This document shows, in pieces, positions 1 through 7,732 of a stretch of 64,000 nt of DNA. Numbering within the stretch: the first letter of the stretch is position 1; every line of letters starts with the position of its first letter. The notes beneath the pieces were generated by a model, which was given only the letters and a program-made list of their open reading frames with translations, made no database searches and was not told the DNA's origin. Where the stretch lies: contig LR732703.1 in the NCBI GenBank assembly GCA_902506565.1, positions 1,260,525 through 1,324,524 on the forward strand, in the 5' to 3' direction. The position numbers and the translations under genes were made by a program. Source of the DNA: Burkholderiales bacterium 8X. Lineage in GTDB: Bacteria; Pseudomonadota; Gammaproteobacteria; Burkholderiales; Burkholderiaceae_C.

Positions 1-1
1 G

Positions 2-436
2 GAGCTCGCGCTCAAGACCGACAAGGGCGTGAAGGCTTCGATGCTCTTCAAGCTCGACAGCACCCAGTCGGACCGGTTGGCCGAGGTGCTGCACACCATC
101 CATCTTTCCGAAAGCGTGTCTCGGCTGGCCGGCAACCTGAGCCACGGACAGAAGCAGTGGCTCGAGATCGGCATGCTGCTGATGCAAGACCCCCGGCTGC
201 TGCTGCTCGACGAGCCGGTGGCCGGCATGACCGACGAGGAAACCGCGCGCACCGCCGAGCTGTTCCTGAGTCTCAAGGGCAAGCATTCGCTGATGGTGGT
301 GGAGCACGACATGAGCTTCATCCGCACCATCTCCGAGATCGTCACCGTGCTGTGCGACGGCGCCGTGCTGGCGCAGGGCACGCTCGACGAAGTGCAGGCC
401 GACGAACGCGTGATCGAGGTCTACCTCGGTCGATGA
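2..436 (+). CDS. urtD: Urea ABC transporter ATP-binding protein UrtD (3' part; start lies before the window)
   Basis: This is the C-terminal part of a branched-chain-amino-acid-type ABC ATPase, read in frame from base 2 and cut at the 5' side, so the Walker A motif is missing. Visible are a signature-like motif LSHGQKQWLEIG, a Walker B motif LLLLDEPVAGM and the switch histidine in VVEHDM. The LSHGQ form of the signature and the ending VIEVYLGR are typical of UrtD, which with UrtE energises high-affinity urea import through UrtBC. The stop codon overlaps the proposed urtE start (ATGA at 433-436), supporting translational coupling. The assignment to urea rather than to another HAAT substrate rests on sequence resemblance and the neighbouring urtE. 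Confidence 0.88.
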   Translation, partial: ELALKTDKGVKASMLFKLDSTQSDRLAEVLHTIHLSESVSRLAGNLSHGQKQWLEIGMLLMQDPRLLLLDEPVAGMTDEETARTAELFLSLKGKHSLMVVEHDMSFIRTISEIVTVLCDGAVLAQGTLDEVQADERVIEVYLGR

Positions 437-1158
437 ACCGGAGCCGATCGCAGCCCATGACAGCCATGCTCAGCGTCAAGAACATCCACCAGTACTACGG
501 CGGCTCGCACATCCTGCGCGATGTCAGCCTCGAAACCCGGCTCGGCAAGGTCACCGTGCTGCTGGGCCGCAACGGCGTCGGCAAGACCACGCTGCTCAAG
601 TCGCTGATGGGGCTGGTGCCGATCAAGTCGGGCACCATCGATTTCGACGGTGCCGCGGTGCAGAAGAAGACGCCCTACGAACGCGCGCGCGGCGGCATGG
701 GCTTCGTGCCGCAGGGCCGCGAAATCTTCGCGCGCCTCACGGTCGAGGAGAACCTCCGCATGGGCCTCGCCTACAAGCCCGGCAGCACGCCGGTGCCGCC
801 GGAGCTGTACGAGCTGTTCCCGGTGCTCAAGCAGATGCTGAATCGGCGCGGCGGCGATCTTTCGGGCGGACAGCAGCAGCAGCTGGCCATCGCGCGGGCG
901 CTGGCACCCAAGCCCAAGCTCCTCATCCTGGACGAGCCGACCGAAGGCATCCAGCCGAGCATCATCAAGGACATCGGCCGGGTCATCCGCATGCTGGCCG
1001 ATCGCGGCGACATGGCGATCCTGTTGTGCGAGCAGTACTACGACTTCGCGCAGGAGCTGGCGGACGACTACCTGGTGATGGAGCGGGGTGAAGTCATCGC
1101 GCGCGGGGCCGGCAAGGACATGGAGGCGAACGGGGTGCGGCAGCTGGTGGCGATCTAG
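433..1158 (+). CDS. urtE: Urea ABC transporter ATP-binding protein UrtE
   Basis: The 241-residue product is the second ATPase of the urea importer. Walker A (GRNGVGKTT), the signature LSGGQQQQLAIARAL and Walker B (LLILDEPTEGI) are all present. The beginning MLSVKNIHQYYGGSHILRDV is characteristic of UrtE. I placed the start at 433 because it forms an ATGA overlap with the urtD stop. In-frame ATGs at 457 and 466 are alternatives, and 466 would give the usual family N-terminus. In other Burkholderiales the urease genes often follow urtE on the same strand. Here an unrelated gene follows, and the only urease-linked gene nearby (ureD) points the other way. Confidence 0.92.
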   Translation: MNRSRSQPMTAMLSVKNIHQYYGGSHILRDVSLETRLGKVTVLLGRNGVGKTTLLKSLMGLVPIKSGTIDFDGAAVQKKTPYERARGGMGFVPQGREIFARLTVEENLRMGLAYKPGSTPVPPELYELFPVLKQMLNRRGGDLSGGQQQQLAIARALAPKPKLLILDEPTEGIQPSIIKDIGRVIRMLADRGDMAILLCEQYYDFAQELADDYLVMERGEVIARGAGKDMEANGVRQLVAI

Positions 1159-1190
1159 CTGGCTCGGCAAGGTCGGGACCGCCGACTCTA

Positions 1191-1223
1191 GTTATACTGC
1201 GCAAAAATTGTCTGCAGTATAAC
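1191..1223. promoter_or_regulatory. Perfect 10-bp inverted repeat abutting the start codon of the nucleotidyltransferase gene
   Basis: GTTATACTGC at 1191-1200 and its exact complement GCAGTATAAC at 1214-1223 are separated by 13 bases, and the ATG follows at 1225. The left arm contains TATACT, a possible -10 hexamer, so a protein bound to the palindrome would cover both promoter and translation start. The arrangement suggests autoregulation by the downstream product or by an unlinked repressor. The symmetry is directly visible; the operator role is inference. Confidence 0.6.
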
Positions 1224-1224
1224 C

Positions 1225-2319
1225 ATGCCCTCCCGATCACCCGACGCTCCCCTCTTCGAGGATCTGCCGCTCTCTGCGCAGACCAACTTCGCCGAGCTGG
1301 TCGAACAGGCGCAGGCACGAATGGTCGATCGGTCGGTCGCCGACTTGACCGGCTCCTTCAACAAGAAAGAAGTCAAGGGCGTCACGTACTGGTACTGGCA
1401 GTTCAGGGATCTTGCCGGTGCCAATCGGCAGATCTATCTCGGACCCGACGACGACCGGATGCGGCGGCTGATCGAGGCGCGCGCCCAGGGCAAGGAAAGC
1501 CGGCACGATGGGCTTTCGAGGCTGGCCGCCGCTTGCACATCGCTCGGCTGCCTCAACGTGACGCCGCGTCATTTCAAGGTCATTCAACGCTTGTCCGAGC
1601 ACGGATTCTTTCGTGCAGGCGGCGTGCTGATCGGGACGCACGCCTTCATCGCCATGGGCAACATGCTGGGCGTACGCTGGACCGGTGGCTGGATGACGAA
1701 CGACATCGACTTCGCACGTGCGGGCAAGAACATCTCGCTGGCGCTCCCGACCAACGCCGAATCCGATGTCCACGATGCAATCGAATCCCTCGAGATGGGC
1801 TTGCTGCCGGTGAACTCGCTCGCCGATGGCGGTGGCGCGACCTACCTCAAGCCGAAAGATGCCGAACTGCGCATCGACCTCTTGACCGTGGCGGGGCGGG
1901 ACGACGCGGTCTACCGGCATCGACCGCTCAACGTCGCACTGCAGCCGCTCAAGTTCATGGAGTTCTCCTTGGAAAAAACCACGCAGACGGTCGTGATTTC
2001 GGGCGAGCAGGCCGTGGTCGTCAACCTTCCGGCGCCGACTCGCTACGCCTTGCACAAGCTGGTCGTGATGGCCGAGCGCGAAGAAGCTTTTCGCACCAAG
2101 TTGATCAAGGACGCCAGCCAGATCGCGGCGATCGTTTCTTATGCATCGGAGCGTTCTCCGCATGCGCTCGAACAAGCCGCAGTGGACATCATGGCCCGTG
2201 GCAAGGGTTGGCGTACCCGGATCGAACAAGCCATGACGATGCTGGCCGTCCACTATCCCGAAACCGCCTCCCGCCTATCCGCCGTGTTGAAGACCGCCGC
2301 CCGCGCTGGTCGCGCCTGA
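1225..2319 (+). CDS. Nucleotidyltransferase-fold protein (NTP_transf_8 / GSU2403-like)
   Basis: The 364-residue protein has a minimal nucleotidyltransferase core. GTHAF starts at residue 137, the catalytic pair D160-x-D162 lies in NDIDFA, and a third acidic residue D218 sits in LRIDLL. This spacing fits the family PGAP calls GSU2403-like nucleotidyltransferase fold protein (Pfam NTP_transf_8), whose function is unknown. The N-terminal 130 residues contain a Trp/Tyr-rich patch (YWYWQF) and no domain I recognise. It stands alone between urtE and a convergent MFS gene, with a 10-bp palindrome ending one base before the ATG. Related nucleotidyltransferases act as toxins in AbiE-type systems, but no partner antitoxin is encoded next to it. 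Confidence 0.75.
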   Translation: MPSRSPDAPLFEDLPLSAQTNFAELVEQAQARMVDRSVADLTGSFNKKEVKGVTYWYWQFRDLAGANRQIYLGPDDDRMRRLIEARAQGKESRHDGLSRLAAACTSLGCLNVTPRHFKVIQRLSEHGFFRAGGVLIGTHAFIAMGNMLGVRWTGGWMTNDIDFARAGKNISLALPTNAESDVHDAIESLEMGLLPVNSLADGGGATYLKPKDAELRIDLLTVAGRDDAVYRHRPLNVALQPLKFMEFSLEKTTQTVVISGEQAVVVNLPAPTRYALHKLVVMAEREEAFRTKLIKDASQIAAIVSYASERSPHALEQAAVDIMARGKGWRTRIEQAMTMLAVHYPETASRLSAVLKTAARAGRA

Positions 2320-2334
2320 GCTTCGACGACCAAC

Positions 2335-3768
2335 TCAGCGCGGCCCGACCTCCGGCGCGCCCATCGGCGGCGCGATGTCCTCCAGCGAACGCCGCTCGGC
2401 ATTCACCGCATAACGAAGCGCCAGCAGCCCCGCCACGATCACCAGCGCCGCGCCGATCGCGTAGCCGACCGCCACCGCGCCGCGGCTGCCGGTCTCGATC
2501 AGCGTGCCGAAGAGGATCGGCGCCACGAAGCCGCCCGCGCCGGTGCCGACCGCGTAGAAGATCGCGATCGCGATGGCCCGCATCTGCAGCGGAAAGACTT
2601 CGCTCACCGTGAGGTAGGCCGAACTCGCCGCCGCCGACGCCAGGAAGAACACCACCGACCAGCACAGCGCCTGGCTGCGCGCATCGAGCCAGCCTTCCAT
2701 GAACGCCCATCCGGTCAATGCGAGGCCGATGCCGGACAGCACATAGGTAAAGGCGATCATCCGGCGGCGGCCGATGCGGTCGAAGAGCGGACCGAGCAGC
2801 AGCGGCCCGAGCACGTTGCCGAGGGCGAACGGAAAGATGTAGAGCGCGACCCGGCCCTCGGCCACGCCGTGGAAACGGGTGAGCACCAGCGCATACGTGA
2901 AGAAGATCGCGTTGTAGAAGAAAGCCTGCGAAATCATCAGCGCCATCGCGACCATGCTGCGCTGCGGATAGCGCCGCAGCAAGACGCCCGCCACCTCGCG
3001 CCAGCCGGGGCTGGTGCCGTCGCCCATGTGCGATGTTCCGGCAGCCGGCGGCAGCGGGCCGTGCTCGGCCGCGACCTGCCGCTCGATGTCCTGCACGATT
3101 TGCTCGGCCTCGTCCTTGCGGCCGTGCGCCAACAACCAGCGCGGGCTTTCCGGCACGTCGCGCCGCACCAGCAGGATCGCGAATGCCAGCACTGCACCCA
3201 GGCCGAAGCCGGCACGCCAGCCCCACACCGGGCCCAGCACGCGCGGATCAAGCAGGCCGAGACTCAGCGCCGCGCCCAGCGCCGCACCGATCCAGAAGCT
3301 GCCGTTGATCGCCAGGTTGACCCGGCCCCGGACCCGTGCGGGGATCAGTTCGTCGATGGCCGAATTGATGGCCGCGTACTCGCCGCCGATGCCGAGTCCG
3401 GTGAAGAAGCGGCAAACGGCGAAGAAGGCGAAGTTGGGCGAGAAGGCCGTGGCGAGCGTCGCGAGCGTGTAGACCACCAGGGTGACGAGAAAGAGCTTCT
3501 TTCGCCCGAGCTGGTCGGTGAGCCGTCCGAACAGCAGCGCGCCCAACACCGCGCCGCCGACATAGAGCGATCCTGACCAGCCGACCTGGGAGGCCGTGAG
3601 GCCGAGGGTATCCGGCCGCTCCAGCACGCCGCCGATCGAGCCGACCAGCGTGACCTCCAACCCGTCGAGCACCCAGGCGACGCCGAGCGCGATCACCACC
3701 CGCCAATGCCAGCGCGACCACGGCAAGCGGTCGAGGCGGGCCGGAATGTCGCTGTGCGAAGGAGTCAT
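2335..3768 (-). CDS. Major facilitator superfamily metabolite permease
   Basis: The 477-residue polytopic protein has the MFS motif A between helices 2 and 3 (GRLTDQLGRKK) and a second copy in the other half (GPLFDRIGRRR). The central hydrophilic segment at about residues 215-255 is typical of the metabolite:proton symporter and sugar porter-like groups. The motif RFFTGLGIGGEYAAINSAIDE resembles aromatic acid and dicarboxylate MFS carriers. The substrate cannot be told from sequence. Its stop lies 15 bases from the convergent nucleotidyltransferase gene, and ureD lies upstream on the same strand behind a hairpin. Confidence 0.85.
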   Translation of the reverse strand: MTPSHSDIPARLDRLPWSRWHWRVVIALGVAWVLDGLEVTLVGSIGGVLERPDTLGLTASQVGWSGSLYVGGAVLGALLFGRLTDQLGRKKLFLVTLVVYTLATLATAFSPNFAFFAVCRFFTGLGIGGEYAAINSAIDELIPARVRGRVNLAINGSFWIGAALGAALSLGLLDPRVLGPVWGWRAGFGLGAVLAFAILLVRRDVPESPRWLLAHGRKDEAEQIVQDIERQVAAEHGPLPPAAGTSHMGDGTSPGWREVAGVLLRRYPQRSMVAMALMISQAFFYNAIFFTYALVLTRFHGVAEGRVALYIFPFALGNVLGPLLLGPLFDRIGRRRMIAFTYVLSGIGLALTGWAFMEGWLDARSQALCWSVVFFLASAAASSAYLTVSEVFPLQMRAIAIAIFYAVGTGAGGFVAPILFGTLIETGSRGAVAVGYAIGAALVIVAGLLALRYAVNAERRSLEDIAPPMGAPEVGPR

Positions 3769-3836
3769 CGAGGCGAGTCTAGGAAGTCGATGGCGCTGGG
3801 GCCGTCGGACGAAGACCTGTCCGGTGCAAAGGCATG

Positions 3837-3861
3837 CGGCGCGCCGAAACGCCGCGCGCCG
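3837..3861 (-). terminator. Hairpin downstream of ureD, possible terminator
   Basis: CGGCGCGC at 3837-3844 pairs exactly with GCGCGCCG at 3854-3861 across a 9-base loop, just past the ureD stop on the minus strand. No strong T-run follows, so an intrinsic terminator is possible but not certain. Confidence 0.4.
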
Positions 3862-3870
3862 ACGCGGTTT

Positions 3871-4704
3871 CTAGGTCGACCAGATCCGCGGCTGGCCCTT
3901 GCCCTTCAAGCCCCAGAGTTCGGATCGCCATGCCGCCCAGACTTCGCGCAGCAGATGCATCGCGGGCTCGACCATCGGCGCCAGCACGCGCAGCACGATG
4001 ACCCGGTCCTGCGGGCTGGTGGCGCCGGCGCTTTCGGCGAGCGGATGCTGTTCGATCCGCTCGCGGGCCGCAGCCAGCGCGGCCTCGCGCCGTGCATCGC
4101 CGATGCCTTCGCCGGCCACGAAGAAAAGCGATGCGAGGCATCGGCGTCCCGCGAGGCCGAGCGGGCTTTCGAGCAGGCGACGATCGGCCGCGTCGATGCG
4201 TCCGCGCTCCAGCCACGTGCCGGGCACCTCGATGTGCTGCAGCAAGGTGCCGCTGTCGAAGGGCTTGCCCGCGTTCGGCAACCCCAGCGCGGTCACGTCC
4301 CAGCCGATCATCTCGCCCCCGGGTGCGGCCTCGATCGTGAGCCGGTTCTCGGCCCGGCATCCGCTGTAGCACAAGGCTTCGAGCGGCAGCCATTCCAGGC
4401 GTGCGCCTGCGTCCAGCGCGAGCACCGTTCGCTGCAGCGCCAGTTCGCCTTCGGAGCGATAGAAGCGGGTCGCGCCCGGCGTGGTGATGAGCGCATGGCT
4501 GCCTTCGGCGGCCTGCACCCGGATGTCGAGCGTGTCGCCGCCCACGAGGCCGCCCGGCGGATGCACCAGCACGTTGTGGCAGATCGCATCGCCTTCGGGG
4601 TAGAGGCTTTGCAGCACGCGCAGCGGGCCGTCGTGCCGGAAGCGCGCGACGCTGCGGCCGTGTTCATGGGTATATCGAAGGTCGAGTTGCGCATGCCAGG
4701 CCAT
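3871..4704 (-). CDS. ureD: Urease accessory protein UreD, without neighbouring urease genes
   Basis: The 277-residue product matches UreD (UreH), the scaffold that helps deliver nickel to apo-urease with UreF and UreG. Landmarks are the early LDLRYTHEHGRSVA, the strongly conserved HPPGGLVGGD and the segment TTPGATRFYRSEG. I chose the ATG at 4704 (MAWHAQLDL) because the longer ORF begins inside the gene upstream and adds non-family sequence. The gap to the upstream hydrolase gene is then 31 bases. No ureABC, ureE, ureF or ureG occurs in the window, and ureD runs opposite to urtDE, which suggests that an ancestral urt-ure cluster has been rearranged. Confidence 0.9.
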   Translation of the reverse strand: MAWHAQLDLRYTHEHGRSVARFRHDGPLRVLQSLYPEGDAICHNVLVHPPGGLVGGDTLDIRVQAAEGSHALITTPGATRFYRSEGELALQRTVLALDAGARLEWLPLEALCYSGCRAENRLTIEAAPGGEMIGWDVTALGLPNAGKPFDSGTLLQHIEVPGTWLERGRIDAADRRLLESPLGLAGRRCLASLFFVAGEGIGDARREAALAAARERIEQHPLAESAGATSPQDRVIVLRVLAPMVEPAMHLLREVWAAWRSELWGLKGKGQPRIWST

Positions 4705-4735
4705 GCCCGCGAGTGTAGAGAGCGCAGCGCAGCGC

Positions 4736-6802
4736 TCAGCTCGCCGCCACCCTCGACTTCGTCGCACCGGCCGCGTCGGATGGCGAACCGTACAGCTCCT
4801 TTAGCGTCATCGGCATGGCTTCCTCGCCGCGCCCCCACTTCGACAGTGCGTCCACCGCCACCGAATTGCGGATGTAGCGATGCCAGATGAAACCGAGGTC
4901 GAACACCAGCATGCCCAGCCACCACAGGTAGAGGAACGCGGCGCCCGCCAGAACCACCGGCCATACCGGGCGGTCGAACTCGTTGGCCCAGAGCCGCCCG
5001 ACCACGATGAAGACCACCAGCGCGCAGCCGGCCAGGAGCAGCCGCCTTCGGCCGGATTTCGGCGAGCGCGGCACGATCCAGCCCGTGAGCAGCACGGCCG
5101 CGGTCGCCACGGCGGCCAGCACCGACTTGCCTCGGATCGCGGCGTCCGCAGAGCTGGTTGCGCCGGCGGAGAAGGCATCTCCGATGAACGCGGCCGAGCC
5201 CGGCGGCAACAGCAGCATGCACGGCACGATGCCGGCCGCGAGCGCCAGGAGCGCGACCACCGCCCAGCGCCAGTCTTCGCGGCGCGCGAGCTGCGGCAGT
5301 CTTGCGGCCACGGTCACCCCAAGGAGCAGCAGGCCGAGGAGGACGATGTCGAGCGCGAACTGCCGATGCGCCACCAGCGCCGCGTCGGTATTGCCCGGCT
5401 CGATGAACGCGTTCAGTGCCTTGAAGAAGACGAACACCGCGGCAAAGTGCAAGGCCGCCGCGACCAGGTACGGAATGGCGGTGCTCACGACGCCGCGTCC
5501 GAACTTGTTGGCCGGTGGCGGTTGCGCATCGCGCGGATCGGCGGCGGGCGACACGACTTCGTCGATGAAATGACCGAAGACCTCCGGATCGTCCCAGTAG
5601 TCGCTGTGCGCCTTGCCCGGTAGCCAGTAGCGGCTGAAGCCATGGTTGTGCCGGTCCGCCTCGAACTCGAAGGCGCCGCAGCCGTGTGCGTCGAGAAAGT
5701 CGGCTGCCATGTCGAGCTTGAAGCCGACCGGATCGCCGTAGTCGTAGTAGTTGCGCCACCGGATGCGAGCCGGCAGGCTCCGTCGGCTTTGCGTGCCTTC
5801 GACCTGCGGCAGCAATACCGAGCCGTCCGTTGCGGCCTCGCAGCGCAAATTGAGCTTCTTGAAGAGATTCGGCCAAAGCGCCAGGTGCTTGTCGATCGGC
5901 GAGCCGATCGTCATGAAGCCGCGGACATGCCGGATCCAGTCGGTGGTGCTCGACTTGGCGGCGTCGGTCGGGTCGGTCACGCGGTCGACGCCGATGGCTT
6001 GCAGCAGGCCGAGCAGGCTCACCACCGTGCCTTCGCTGTGCGCGACGATGTAGAGCTCGGGCGTCTGGCCCGGAAAGGTCTTGTTGAAGCGATCGACGAT
6101 CTGCGCCATCGCATCGTGGAACTTGTAGACGATGCGCTCCCGGTAATGCTGGAAGTCGGTGACCAGTTGCACGTCGCCGACGTAGTCGCGCAGCAGCGAG
6201 GCCAACTCGAACTTGAAGATGCCGGCCTTGTCCGCGATGGTCGACAGGTTCTCGAGGACGGCGACGGTCTCGATCAGTTCCTCGACCACGCCGGCGCCGA
6301 GCGCGAAGTCGGTCGAACTCAGTTGCCGCACGGGGCCTGCATCGTCGCCAGGCTTGTTCCGCGCGAAGCGGCTCGGCGCATGGCTCGGCCGGACGTTCTT
6401 CATGTAGAGCGCTTGGGCCCGGCTGACCACCGACTGGGCCCATGCCTTGGTTTCTTCGAGCGTGTCGTCGTCCTTCACCACGCTCTTCGGTATGTCGGCC
6501 CAGAAGACCTCGGCGAAGCCGATCTTCGCGAGCGGGTCGTCATCCTCGGCTTCGAGCCGGCTGACATGCACCTCGCCGGCCTTGCCGATGTAGAAGTAGC
6601 CGAGCGGCATGACCGGCAGCGGCGGCGAACTGCGGTCGCCGAAGCGGCGAGCCACCGATCGGATCGTCGCGCTTCGGCGCTGGCTGCCGATGCCGTGGAT
6701 CGCGATCACGATCTTGGTGATGGGCGGCATCGTGCCGCCGGCTGGCTGCGGGTCGGGAACGCCGTCGCTGACGCGTTCGCCGTGGTTCGGGGCCGGGTCC
6801 AT
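4736..6802 (-). CDS. Membrane-anchored alpha/beta hydrolase
   Basis: This 688-residue protein combines an N-terminal alpha/beta hydrolase domain with a hydrophobic C-terminal third. The strand IVIAIHGIGSQ is followed by the nucleophile elbow VAHSEG with Ser256, and a late KAHSDYW supplies the likely catalytic His. After about residue 440 there are roughly six hydrophobic segments, so the enzyme is probably held in the inner membrane. I chose the ATG at 6802 because GGAGG lies 5 bases before it; the open frame extends to 6868. It precedes ureD on the same strand. Substrate is unknown; a lipid or ester is plausible. Confidence 0.65.
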   Translation of the reverse strand: MDPAPNHGERVSDGVPDPQPAGGTMPPITKIVIAIHGIGSQRRSATIRSVARRFGDRSSPPLPVMPLGYFYIGKAGEVHVSRLEAEDDDPLAKIGFAEVFWADIPKSVVKDDDTLEETKAWAQSVVSRAQALYMKNVRPSHAPSRFARNKPGDDAGPVRQLSSTDFALGAGVVEELIETVAVLENLSTIADKAGIFKFELASLLRDYVGDVQLVTDFQHYRERIVYKFHDAMAQIVDRFNKTFPGQTPELYIVAHSEGTVVSLLGLLQAIGVDRVTDPTDAAKSSTTDWIRHVRGFMTIGSPIDKHLALWPNLFKKLNLRCEAATDGSVLLPQVEGTQSRRSLPARIRWRNYYDYGDPVGFKLDMAADFLDAHGCGAFEFEADRHNHGFSRYWLPGKAHSDYWDDPEVFGHFIDEVVSPAADPRDAQPPPANKFGRGVVSTAIPYLVAAALHFAAVFVFFKALNAFIEPGNTDAALVAHRQFALDIVLLGLLLLGVTVAARLPQLARREDWRWAVVALLALAAGIVPCMLLLPPGSAAFIGDAFSAGATSSADAAIRGKSVLAAVATAAVLLTGWIVPRSPKSGRRRLLLAGCALVVFIVVGRLWANEFDRPVWPVVLAGAAFLYLWWLGMLVFDLGFIWHRYIRNSVAVDALSKWGRGEEAMPMTLKELYGSPSDAAGATKSRVAAS

Positions 6803-6880
6803 GGCGCCTCCGAGGTTGTGCCGGTGGCGCATCGTAGGGACGATCGCGGCCCGACCGCAACCCGCCAATGGACGTAGACC

Positions 6881-7411
6881 TCAGGTCTTCCACGCCCCCA
6901 CGTGGGCGGCGCCGGCTTCGTCGATCAGCGCCGGTCCGATGCATTCGATCGGGTGCGGCGATGCCGCGAACACGTCACGGCACGACAGTTCCGCGTCGCG
7001 CTGGTCGCCGCGCTCGCCGCGAAAGATGCGCAGCCGCTCGGCATCGATGCCGAACACCACGCGCCCGATGTTCGACCAGAAGATCGCGCCGGCGCACATC
7101 ACGCAAGGTTCGCCCGACGAATAGATGGTGGCCTCGGCCAACACCTCGCGCGCGAGCCCCTGGCCTGCCAGTGCGCGGACCGCGTTGGTTTCGGCATGGC
7201 CGGTGACGTCGCCCGATTCCGAGCTGTTGCAATAGGCCTCGGCCAGCACCTGGCCCGAAGCGGAGACGATGACCGCGCCGAACGGCCGGTTGCCTTGGCG
7301 GCGGCCGAGATGCGACCAGACGATGGCCTTGCGAAGGTAGCGGCCGTCGCGCTCGTCGAGCGCCACTTCAGCCGGGAATGCGGGGTTGTCTAGGGGAGGG
7401 ATCGGACTCAT
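6881..7411 (-). CDS. Nucleoside/base deaminase of the CMP-dCMP (TadA-like) family
   Basis: The 176-residue product has both zinc motifs of the cytidine deaminase fold: HAETN at residues 72-76 with the catalytic Glu, and PCVMC at 102-106. Short deaminases of this kind include guanine deaminase, TadA and cytosine-type enzymes. The C-terminal part (CRDVFAASPHPIECIGP) resembles guanine deaminase-like proteins more than tRNA-editing TadA. A second member at 19555-20049 shares the CREVFA..PIEVIGP tail. The ATG at 7411 starts the domain cleanly. With purine catabolism genes later in the window, a purine base is a reasonable substrate guess. Confidence 0.8.
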   Translation of the reverse strand: MSPIPPLDNPAFPAEVALDERDGRYLRKAIVWSHLGRRQGNRPFGAVIVSASGQVLAEAYCNSSESGDVTGHAETNAVRALAGQGLAREVLAEATIYSSGEPCVMCAGAIFWSNIGRVVFGIDAERLRIFRGERGDQRDAELSCRDVFAASPHPIECIGPALIDEAGAAHVGAWKT

Positions 7412-7732
7412 GCGGACGATGCTAAGTGCAGGCCGGCAGGGATGCATCGGCAGAGGCGACGGGGCCGAGTCAGCCTGCGCGCCGTGTCGTGCAACGAGGC
7501 CGAACCATGCGGGTGCGATGGCGCTTCGATGCAGGGCGGCATGCACCACCCGGGCGCCGGGTGCGGGCGGCAACCGGTGGCGTCGGCAGGGTTGCCGCCG
7601 GTGCTTCCGGCAGGCCCACGTCTTGCATAAGATCGGAGGCAGAGTAGAAGCGTTCAGCCGGTCGCCCTGGTGCGGCATGGCGGGAAATTGCTCTTTCGAG
7701 GTCGTCCCCCACACAACCGAAGGAGTCTTCTC
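7412..7732. other. Divergent intergenic region of 321 bp
   Basis: This stretch separates the leftward deaminase gene from the rightward Rieske gene, so it should carry both promoters. I see no convincing coding sequence; the small ORFs in it have no family-like features. It contains GC-rich imperfect inverted repeats, such as a CACCCGGGCGCCGGGTG-like segment near 7548-7563. The last bases hold AGGAG at 7721-7725, the ribosome binding site of the Rieske gene. Confidence 0.5.

Noticed and set aside
4308..6443. 711-codon open frame on the minus strand overlapping ureD and the hydrolase in another frame
   Set aside because: It would overlap two better supported genes on the same strand and is extremely Arg-rich.
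6881..7411. Deaminase as the tRNA adenosine deaminase TadA
   Set aside because: The fold and zinc motifs fit, but the C-terminal segment resembles guanine deaminase-like proteins, and a similar gene at 19.6 kb is tied to an importer operon.
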